NCBI GenBank assembly: GCA_031288635.1
Contig: JAITQZ010000107.1
Span: 1 to 6,034, forward strand
Source: Candidatus Peribacteria bacterium
GTDB lineage: Bacteria; Patescibacteria; JAEDAM01; Absconditabacterales; Absconditicoccaceae
Length of the DNA stretch: 6,034 nt
Direction of reading: 5' to 3'
Below the pieces are notes generated by a model. That model was not told the DNA's origin, did not search any database, and saw only the letters and a list, made by a program, of their open reading frames with translations. Positions 1-6,014 of the stretch are shown here, piece by piece (position 1 is the first letter of the stretch; each line of letters starts with the position of its first letter). The position numbers and the translations under genes were made by a program.

Positions 1-1852
1 ACAAAAGCAGTAAAAATTTCCTCAACTCATAATCAATATCTCCTGCAGAATAGACAACAATCACCTCGTTCTCATCAGCTTTCTGAATAATTTCTGCTAC
101 TTCAGAAAACGTGTTGAGATACTGTGCATCGCAATGCTGGGCAAACACTTTCCCTAATTCCTCCACATTCTTTACCTCTTTCAATGCTTTGTCTGGTGTG
201 ATATTCGGACACCGCAGTACTGCGGTGTCCCTACTTTCCTCTTTTAACTTTCAACATTCCTCTTTCACCTTCTCAAAATTTTCCCTTGCGGCATAAATAT
301 GATAAATAAAACGCTGATAGTACCCTTGCATTGCCTCGGGAAACGCATCTCGTCCTTGTAAAATCCTATGCATCTGATGAGGTTGGAAAATGCAGATAAG
401 CCTTTTCTCTGGGAACTTCTCTTTCAACGCCTTCCGTCCCACTTCTAGACTTTCCGCTACGTGTCCGTAATCACTAAAAATCATTGCTCCCTGTTCCGTC
501 GTGGTCAATAGTTCCATCCTTCTTCGAATGCCGTGAAATTGCTCCAGATGCTGTTTAATGTTCTCTGACAGAGTATTTTGTGTTAAGGTGTCTAGTAATG
601 CAACTACTAAAGACGCATTTTGTTGCTGATGCTCCCCTCGGACAAACTGAAAATTAAAATGTTGTTTTTCGACACGTAGCGTCTTCTCACGGTGTAAAAT
701 TGCTTCGCTCGGCAGATTTCCAAAGGTAAATACTTGACGTTTCACCTTGTCCACCAACGTTTCAAAAGCGGAAACGTAATCTGCTAAATCCTTGAAGTAA
801 TCCGTATGGTCGAGCGTAATATTCGTTATCACGGCATAGTCAAGGTCAAGCGTGAGGAAATGCCTTTGATATTCGCAAGCTTCCACGAAAAAATAGTAGT
901 TTTTCACAAGGTCATAGTTCAGTTTTTTTCCCGTAAAGATGTAAGTAAAAATGTTTTTGAGTTCAATCCCCCTTTCAGAAAGGGGGGAAGGGGGAGTTCG
1001 AAACTCCATAATCTTTTCACATACTTCTGAAAAATTATTAAAAACTTCATCATTTGTAAATCTTATTATACGAAATCCTAGGCTTTCCAAAAATTTCGTT
1101 CTTTTTGCATCATATTGTATCGCTTTATCCGTAAAATGGCTATCTCCATCTATTTCGATAATCAGTTGTAATTCATTACAAAAAAAATCAACAATGTATC
1201 ATCAGATTGGTTTCTGTCTAAGAAATTTATATTTACAGGGAGAAAGAAAATGATATCGTAAGTTTTTTTCAGCTTGAGTCATAGTATTTCTCAAATTCTT
1301 TGCTAATTCTTTTAGAGAAGGTTCATAGTCAATATAATGCTTACGAGTCTTTACTGCCCCCCCCTCGCCCCCCTTCAAAAAGGGGGAAATAACATAACTT
1401 TTCCCTCCAAAATCAGGCACCAATGCTCCGACAATGCCTATCCCAAAATTCGGCAACAACTCCTTCGCAACCGTAATTGCCATCGCACTACTTGAAGATT
1501 TTCCATTGGTTCCTGTGAAGCCTACCGTAATAAAGTATTTACTCATCTCTCCGAGAAATGCGAAATAATCCCACATTAGCAGGGGAGTATGTGCTTCCTT
1601 TTTTAGTCTCATTGCCTCTTGCACTTCCACGCTTCCTTCCGTAGCAGAGGAGTAGATGACGGCGTCTTCAGCCTTCACCTGATACTTCCCGTGAGGAAAA
1701 ATATGAATGCCTTGAGCTTGCAAACGTTCCGTTAATTGGGAAGCAGTACTATCAATACCAATCAGATTCTTAAAGCCAAGGTCTCATAAAATCCCCACGA
1801 GATTGGAGATTCCAGCACCACCTGCTCCGACAAAGACAATATTTCCAGTCAT
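1..1852 (-). CDS. murC: MurC-type UDP-N-acetylmuramate--L-alanine ligase, partial, carrying an in-frame DUF559 insert
   Basis: MurC makes UDP-MurNAc-L-Ala from UDP-MurNAc, L-Ala and ATP in the cytoplasm, the first step of the peptidoglycan stem peptide. The ORF covers 617 complete codons and continues past the left edge. UGA must be read as Gly at codons 23, 217, 218 and 534. The N-terminal Rossmann motif is VFVGAGGAGIS (residues 6-16) and the ATP P-loop is GFTGTNGKSSSS (111-122). The central domain resumes with FFVEACEYQRHFL (321-333) and VITNITLDHTDYF (341-353). The C-terminal domain has FSDYGHVAES, FQPHQMHR and IYAARE, then YSAGDID near the edge. The ATG at 1852 directly precedes the glycine-rich loop, and an in-frame TAA at 1889-1891 limits extension. 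No Shine-Dalgarno sequence lies just before it. Usual MurC length is about 450-480 aa; the excess is explained by a ~141-residue DUF559 insert at residues 155-295. Whether the enzyme still works is not known. Confidence 0.85.
207..230. repeat. Perfect 24-bp palindrome inside murC coding sequence
   Basis: The left arm GGACACCGCAGT is followed directly by its exact reverse complement, giving 12+12 bp with no loop. It is read on the minus strand as part of SRDTAVLRCPN in the C-terminal domain of MurC. It is GC-rich compared with its surroundings and looks like a REP-type small palindromic insertion in a variable loop between AARENFEKVKEECGKLKEE and the conserved end of the protein. It keeps the reading frame. 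Confidence 0.75.
965..994. repeat. Inverted repeat, murC-distal end of DUF559 cassette
   Basis: This C-run/G-run repeat has an internal hairpin, CCCCCTTT-CAG-AAAGGGGG, followed by a second G-run. It is the near-inverted copy of the repeat at 1357-1390. On the minus strand it encodes TPPSPLSERGI of the MurC reading frame. Confidence 0.7.
968..1390 (-). mobile_element. DUF559 (Vsr-like) endonuclease cassette inserted in frame in murC
   Basis: MurC residues 155-295 are foreign to MurC and match the DUF559 very-short-patch-repair-like nuclease fold. Visible motifs in order are LAKNLRNTMTQAEKNLR (183-199), KFLRQKPIGGYIVDFFCN (209-226), the acidic core IIEIDGDSH (231-239), YDAKRTKFLESLGFRIIRF (247-265) and NDEV (267-270). 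The 'PI-GG-YIVDF' glycines are two consecutive UGA codons. The candidate metal-binding residues D222, E233, D235 and H239 are all present, so the nuclease looks intact. Both ends translate from G/C-run repeats (SPFLKGGEGG at the start, TPPSPLSERG at the end) that are inverted copies of each other. The element keeps the murC frame and contains no UAA or UAG. It lies between the P-loop subdomain and the FVEACEY segment. Similar repeat tails accompany DUF559 proteins in other genomes (recalled, not checked). Mobility and exact borders are inferred. Confidence 0.72.
1357..1390. repeat. Inverted repeat, murC-proximal end of DUF559 cassette
   Basis: A long C-run, then CCCCCTTCAAAAAGGGGG with an internal hairpin. 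It matches the reverse complement of 965-994 with one or two indels and a few substitutions. It encodes ISPFLKGGEGGA on the minus strand, a peptide type often produced when this repeat class is translated. Confidence 0.7.
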
Positions 1853-1916
1853 TGAATATTTGTTGAAAAATAAACAGAGGGACAACACTTACATTATCCA
1901 AAAGTATTCCTATCAT
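1770..1916 (-). CDS. Possible 48-aa upstream ORF overlapping the murC start
   Basis: The ATG at 1916 lies 8 nt after a full-consensus ribosome binding site (GGAGGTGAT). It begins MIGILLDNVSVVPLFIFQQI, a hydrophobic stretch, and runs in a different frame from murC. It ends at TAA 1770-1772, so its last ~83 nt overlap the murC 5' end and are simply murC out of frame. No family is recognised. It could be a leader peptide that tunes murC translation, or the Shine-Dalgarno match may be chance. murC itself has no visible Shine-Dalgarno sequence. Confidence 0.25.
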   Translation of the reverse strand: MIGILLDNVSVVPLFIFQQIFNDWKYCLCRSRWCWNLQSRGDFMRPWL

Positions 1917-1920
1917 ATTC

Positions 1921-1929
1921 ATCACCTCC
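1921..1929 (-). promoter_or_regulatory. Strong Shine-Dalgarno sequence upstream of murC
   Basis: GGAGGTGAT on the minus strand is a nine-base match to the usual anti-SD complement. Its spacing fits the ATG at 1916, not the murC ATG at 1852, which is about 70 nt further on. None of the starts in the peptide cluster has a comparable site. Confidence 0.45.
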
Positions 1930-1956
1930 AAAATTTCCACAGGATTTTTGTGTTTT

Positions 1957-1990
1957 TTGGGGAAATCATCCCCCCTTTATCATAAGGGAT
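1957..1990. repeat. G/C-run hairpin at the YcaO stop codon
   Basis: The minus strand reads ATCCCTTATGATAAAGGGGG and then GATGATTTCCCC, able to form GGGGA-TGATT-TCCCC or a weaker ATCCC/GGGAT stem. It resembles half of the repeats flanking the DUF559 cassette. It has no T-run on the minus strand, so it is not a convincing intrinsic terminator. Confidence 0.35.
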
Positions 1991-3485
1991 GTAAATCGTG
2001 ATTAAGGAGTCTGTCTTTTAGTAAAGGGTGTTGTTTAATATATGTAGGAATTTCTTTTCAAAAATAGATAGGTAAAAGATTTGGAGAAAAAACTCTAACA
2101 GTCTTTCTAGAAAAAATATGATTAATTCTATTATTATATTCATGATATCATACATACATAGTATTTTTATTTAACCATAATAGTAAATCAGTAAAATTTC
2201 CAATAAAGAGTTTAGTATATCATGAGGGAAGTAGTTTAGATTGTTTTATCCAATTTAATTTTGTAGCATTTTTAGGATTGAGGTAATAATAAATATGATT
2301 CATAATAATAGAATCTTTTGTTCTCTTACTATTTATTAACTCCTGTAAATCTATATCAAAAAGTTGGATTGAATTCATACACTCACAAAAGGATTTTAAA
2401 ATGGCTTCTTCCATAGAAAAATTTGCACTTAGAGAAATGAGGTGTTTCCCATCTTTCTCAATTAAACACAAAACAACATATATAGGAATCGAAGAATCTA
2501 AAAGAAAAAAATTACAAGTAAGATGTTGTGATAACGATTTAATGATATGCTTAAAAAAAGATAAAGGGATGGCGAAAGTCTTTGAAGATTTAGTGAGCCA
2601 CGAATAGAGAAATGCACTTCTTTCTATAATCTCTAGAGTTCAGGAAATGATGGCAGCATTGAGCGTCAGATGAGTCGCCATTCCAGAAGATGTAGCTTGA
2701 TAAGAAGTTATAGAAGACGAAGGATAATATAAAAAATCTTCAGATAAAAACACTTTATAAGGTTCTGTAGTCAAAGGCAAAAGATAATTTCATTTTATCT
2801 TTCCAGTTTTGCTTCAATGGATTGAGCCGTATCATCTCAACATCTCTCTATTTCCCTCATTAAGTTTGTTACTATTTACTGTAATAGCCTTCGTGAAATA
2901 AGAACCGGATGCTCTTTCAATACATTCTGATAAGGCTTTTTCCTTTGAAAGAGATTGATCATAGTCAACTCATATTCCATCAGCATCAATACTTCTATAT
3001 TTATTATAATTTCCCCATGCTAAAGAAAATCTAGAAAAGCAGATATATAACTTTGTTTGTTTTTGGTAATTAATATCATATATAAATCAATAGGTAATGA
3101 GATCATCAACTAATGATATCTTGTGTATAGGAAATATAAAAGAGATTTTTCACGGAGCATATATTTCAGCATCTGATAAATCTTCTTGTATTTTCGTAAG
3201 TGTATCCACCTCAAAAGCACATAAGTACATCAAAACTTTTTTAATTCATACCTTATGAATTAAATGGTTAGAGATACAAAAAGTTAAAGAATGTCTTAAA
3301 GAGATGAGATAAGAATCACCAGAAGTGTCAGAAATGCTACCATATTCATTAATAAAAATATTTTGCAATAACGTATATTTTCTTTTAATTGAGTAATAAA
3401 TAGAAAAAAAATCTCCTTTTAATATTATTAAAGATTCTCCGTCTAGAAACCATATCTTTTGCAATTTTATACTACATAGAAACAT
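1977..3485 (-). CDS. SagD-type YcaO cyclodehydratase of the TOMM cluster
   Basis: YcaO proteins use ATP to cyclise Cys, Ser or Thr side chains of a precursor peptide onto the backbone, giving thiazolines or oxazolines. The gene encodes 502 aa when its 12 UGA codons are read as Gly. The YcaO part starts near residue 125 (LVDDLITYGFI). It has DQSLSKEKALSECIERASG (176-194), GMATHLTLNAAIISGTLEII (268-287) followed by ERSAF, SLSANFSMEEAILKSFCE (351-368) and SPNLLPIYFG (467-476). These match the acidic ATP/Mg-binding motifs and the SPxLxPxxFG block of SagD-like enzymes. The protein ends ...HDLHPLG, like the proline-rich C-termini of YcaO cyclodehydratases; the last Gly is UGA just before UAA. Residues 1-125 match nothing I recognise and may include a peptide-recognition (RRE-like) domain. 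The start ATG overlaps the SagB stop as TAATG, implying translational coupling. Base composition is very AT-rich. Confidence 0.88.
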
Positions 3486-4465
3486 TAGTTACAACTAATA
3501 GTGTGACAAACTAAAATTTTATCTTTTATTATGTTTGCATGATGAGAAAGAAGCGAATAGACGGGATCATCAAAATATCCCTGAATCTCAACATGAGAAA
3601 CATTATAACTAGCAAAAAATAATCTACAAAGAGTTCATATTGATCAGGTCTCCATTTGAATATACTTATATCCTCTATTTCAATACTTTTTTAGAATAGG
3701 AACAAAACTAGAAACCAGAACTATATGATATGTATATGATGAAAAGTCTATGGAAGTATTAGCAATTAGGCAGTTATTGATATACAAATTATATATGCCA
3801 TCAATTTGTTTAAAATAAAAACAATCATCATATTTATTATATACAAGTAATTTATCATCGTTTACGAAAATTACCGGAAAAATACTGTAGAATCCTCATC
3901 AGCTACCGTAAAAGTTATGTGGTGATATATGTAATGAAAAGATATTATAAATAATTGATAACATTCTCTCTAAAGATACTCAAGGAAGACTTGCTTTAGT
4001 TATTCTATCGGAAAAATGTCTCTGTAATGACCCTTCACATTTTAACATATTAAATGAATATTTTTTAAACGACTGTAGATGATCTGTAAAAGAGTTCACA
4101 AAATTAGAGGGAATAGTTTTGTATAGAGCGAGAAGTTCATCTTGAGAAAGTTCAGAAGAAAAAGCAGAAACGGACGGGTTTTTAGCAAGTGAATCAAACC
4201 ATAATGCTTCAACTCCTCAATGATTTGAACGAGGAATAATTATCTCTAGAAAGAAAAAAAGCTCCAATAATTTCGGATGGAGTCAAAACTGAGTAGCAAC
4301 CTTATAAATATCGTTTATAACCACATGTTCTTCCAAAAAAATGAAAAAATCATACATATTTCTATCAAATTTTAAGGTAATTTTCTTTCCCAAAGAAAAA
4401 ATATACAAAGAGTCCTCCTTGAAATAAAATTTTGTGGAAAGATTATATCTTACTTCCTTCATCAT
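3485..4465 (-). CDS. SagB-type FMN-dependent azoline dehydrogenase (nitroreductase fold)
   Basis: SagB-family enzymes oxidise thiazolines/oxazolines on the peptide to aromatic thiazoles/oxazoles with FMN. The gene encodes 326 aa, with UGA as Gly at codons 61, 83, 162, 189, 190, 262, 274 and 277. Residues 1-~85 look like the small winged-helix-like N-terminal part common in SagB proteins. The nitroreductase domain follows: RHFSDRITKASLPGVSLERM (149-168), then SPHNFYGSGGGFYSIFPVIF (181-200), equivalent to the family's R..PS.GG.YP.E.Y flavin-binding block. Next are IVLVSSFVPILKKYGNRGYK (248-267), YIQMETGSIGTLCRLFFASY (268-287) and IQGYFDDPVYSLL (294-306), equivalent to the KYG.RGYRY..LE.GH..QN and GGF.D segments. 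The His of the usual 'E.GH' is Ser275 here. The ATG at 4465 (a second Met follows) lies inside the peptidase 3' end with a 23-nt overlap. No Shine-Dalgarno sequence is seen. Confidence 0.85.
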
Positions 4466-5168
4466 AGGTAATTTTCATAAAGGTATATTCTCACATATCT
4501 TTTACCGCATCAATAAATCGTTGTTGATCTACTTCATAGTACAATAGTAACGGCTGTCACGGATCGAAAATGACTACCTTGCCTGCTTCGTTAATTCTAG
4601 ATACCAGAATAACATGCCCACCACTATATCCTTCCTCCAATTCTTCATTATGTAAGATATGATAAGAAACTCCCACCATAAATAAAACACCTTCTCATTG
4701 ATGTTCTTGTATATCATGGATAATGTCAGTAGTATAGATTTTTTTTATATCAGGGTTTTCTAATATCTTTTTGTCAAAAGTAACATCCGTCATATCAATT
4801 CATATATTTTCTTTTGGCAGATACCAATATCATTTATCATCAAGAAAGTGATGGTATTTTGTATCTACCATTTGGTAGAGGTATTTCAAAGGATTTTCTA
4901 TGAATGCTCTATTTAGTTCTTCAGAAATACTGTAAAAGTACGTAATAGTAAATCAAAAGAGAGAAAGTCTATAGGCAATTTCCGGTAAGTCTAGCATTTC
5001 TTTTCCTGTATAGTTCCCAGCTTTAAAGAGGTTCATCATTTCCCGAATATTTTGCCAATTGAATCAAGTATGCCAAAAATAATTCATAACCCCCATACAA
5101 CACATTAAACTACAATGCCCTCAAGCATTTTCTGGTAAAAAATACGTAGGGTGCTTAGGAAATTCCAT
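4443..5168 (-). CDS. Papain-like cysteine peptidase, C39-like, probable RiPP maturation protease
   Basis: The gene encodes 241 aa with eight UGA-Gly codons (16, 35, 72, 113, 123, 158, 204, 226). The N-terminal motif PENAGGHCSLMCCMGVMNYF (12-31) resembles the Q....CG...L/M block of C39-like peptidases, with C19 the likely nucleophile; the usual upstream Gln is not present. The C-terminal part GGHVILVSRINEAGKVVIFD (183-202) followed by P supplies the His185 and Asp202 of a Cys-His-Asp triad in the family's 'GHxVxV...DP' form. No signal peptide, transmembrane segment or ABC domain is present, so it is a stand-alone soluble enzyme. It lies between the precursor and sagB-like genes, which suggests leader removal or another processing step. 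SagE of streptolysin S is an unrelated CAAX-type membrane protease, so this would be a functional substitute. The precursor has no Gly-Gly cleavage motif. The chosen ATG gives a 71-nt gap to the precursor. Confidence 0.75.
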
Positions 5169-5239
5169 AAGGTAATAAAAACAAAATAAAAAGCACAAAA
5201 ATATATCTATTTAATTTCTTAATAGTTATGACAATTTGA

Positions 5240-5461
5240 TTAGGCAGCAATCTCATAATCTTCTTCCATCTTTGGAGCACTACACCCCGAACAACTACTA
5301 CAAGAAGCACACCTTGAGCATCCTTTACATGCACTACATTTAGAAGCTAAGATATCAGTGAGTTCAGTAGTAGTTGCCTTCTCTACAGATACTTCAATAC
5401 CTTCCTCTTTTAATTCATCAAGGAATCCATTTAATTGATCGATTGTCATGAGAATATTCAT
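5240..5461 (-). CDS. TOMM/RiPP precursor peptide with (CxxC) periodic core
   Basis: A 73-aa peptide with two clear halves. Residues 1-39 form an acidic, helix-prone leader (starts MNILMTIDQLNGFLDELKEE, then ...TTTELTDILAS). Residues 42-60 are CSACKGCSRCASCSSCSGC: seven Cys at exact three-residue spacing, with Ser/Gly/Ala/Lys/Arg between them. The acidic tail SAPKMEEDYEIAA follows. Cys/Ser-dense C-terminal cores after an acidic leader are typical TOMM substrates (streptolysin S, heterocycloanthracin). It is the first gene of a cluster with YcaO and SagB-like enzymes, which supports the role strongly. It ends in TAA and contains no UGA. No Gly-Gly leader motif is seen. Without the neighbours, a small metallothionein-like metal-binding peptide would be the alternative. 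The start could be Met1 (5461) or Met5; neither has a Shine-Dalgarno sequence. Confidence 0.85.
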   Translation of the reverse strand: MNILMTIDQLNGFLDELKEEGIEVSVEKATTTELTDILASKCSACKGCSRCASCSSCSGCSAPKMEEDYEIAA

Positions 5462-5478
5462 AAAAAATAAAACAATTT

Positions 5479-5507
5479 CTTATTAAGGATTCATATTAAT
5501 TTGTCAA
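5479..5507 (-). promoter_or_regulatory. Possible sigma-70-type promoter of the peptide cluster
   Basis: A perfect TTGACA -35 box (5507-5502) is followed after 16 nt by TAATAA (5485-5480), a weak -10 box. This lies about 20 nt before the precursor ATG, which would leave a very short leader. An alternative is TTGTAA (5519-5514) with TAATAT (5498-5493), spacing 15. The whole 5462-5574 stretch is AT-rich and holds no gene, hairpin terminator or other feature I can support. Confidence 0.35.
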
Positions 5508-5574
5508 ATCAATTTACAATTAATAAAGGATGCCATTAATTAAAGATATCAATGAGAATATATAGGAAGATAAA

Positions 5575-5737
5575 GTCTTATTAAGTGTTTTCGCGGTTTT
5601 TCCCCTCTCTTTTCTGACCTGTCTCCGATGGTAAAATTAATAATTCTTTTGTTTTGTCTATTGATAGTCGTCCATACTAAAAGTTGAACCCCTTTTTTTG
5701 AACGAAATATCATAGCTCATCTATTATTTCTCCTCAT
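5575..5737 (-). pseudogene. insB-like transposase remnant (IS1-type DDE), frameshifted
   Basis: Pieces of an IS1-family catalytic domain appear in shifting frames. EIIDEL-(UGA)-YFVQKK (about 5730-5692) corresponds to the family's 'EIDELW.FV.KK' with the first catalytic Asp. It hits TAG soon after. One frame over, LLVWTTINRQNKRIINFTIG (about 5683-5624) then DRSEK corresponds to 'W.W.AI.R....I..F..GDRS'. Later parts, including the remaining DDE residues, are unrecognisable. The break lies at a run of seven A (5699-5693), so an indel or slippage there explains the frame change. The Trp expected after DEL is UGA, which would read as Gly here. This is a dead fragment just upstream of the peptide cluster. 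Confidence 0.65.
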
Positions 5738-6014
5738 CCAAAGATTTGTTCCTATGTATTTCCTCAGCAAGTTCTCAGAAGCCTTTGATTCGTTTTAAAA
5801 CAGCAACATTACTAAACCCTAGAGATTTCCCTATTGCTCTAAATCCTATTCCTAAAGCATATAATCTTAATGCGTCTATCTTCACTTTCATTGTTGCTTA
5901 TCTTGCTTTTGTGTTCGTATTAAAACATCAGCAAGTTTTGCATTTGTATCTTTGTAATCATCTCACAAATCACGCTTTGTGAAAAGCGACTCATCAACAT
6001 TTTTTACATTCCAT
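5724..6014 (-). pseudogene. insA-like IS1-family zinc-ribbon/HTH protein, interrupted by a stop
   Basis: The reading frame from ATG 6014 starts MECKKC and continues to GFVRGLQRYKCKTCGCF, the zinc ribbon (CxxC...CxxC) of IS1-type InsA-like proteins. UGA is needed as Gly in RG.QRY and CKTCG. A TAA at 5898-5900 stops it at codon 39. The same frame then continues ATMKVKIDALRLYALGIGFR (to about 5838) and AIGKSLGFSNVAVLKRIKGF, the helix-turn-helix part, ending at TAA 5724-5726. Relatives have a Tyr-like residue in this linker, so TAA may be a one-base change from TAT/TAC. An internal start at ATG 5891 could still give the 55-aa HTH part. Terminal inverted repeats and target duplications of the IS were not found. 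Confidence 0.7.

Noticed and set aside
251..1723. murC as two separate genes or a pseudogene split at 1202
   Set aside because: Both halves are in the same frame, joined by two UGA codons that supply the conserved glycines of DUF559; no frameshift is needed.
1940..1980. Rho-independent terminator after YcaO
   Set aside because: The hairpin is followed by an A-run on the transcribed sense strand, not a T-run.
4020..4240. A frameshift in the SagB-like gene after the first ~80 codons
   Set aside because: An initial misreading of the codon phase; on re-reading, a single open frame runs from 4465 to 3485 with the family motifs in order.
1202..4465. UGA as tryptophan (table 4, Mycoplasma-type)
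   Set aside because: UGA falls at invariant glycine sites, and conserved Trp positions use UGG. Only one site (insB 'DEL-UGA') fits Trp, and it lies in a decayed gene.
5240..5461. Precursor peptide as a metallothionein, ferredoxin fragment or Nif11-leader peptide
   Set aside because: The Cys spacing alone could fit metal binding, and the first residues are faintly Nif11-like, but the adjacent YcaO and SagB-type genes favour a TOMM precursor; the leader is too short and divergent for a Nif11 call.
111..5982. Plus-strand ORFs (for example 111-296, 806-1030, 951-1253, 1803-1985, 2401-2607, 5746-5982)
   Set aside because: They lie antisense to clear minus-strand genes, show no family motifs, and are low-complexity or overlap one another.
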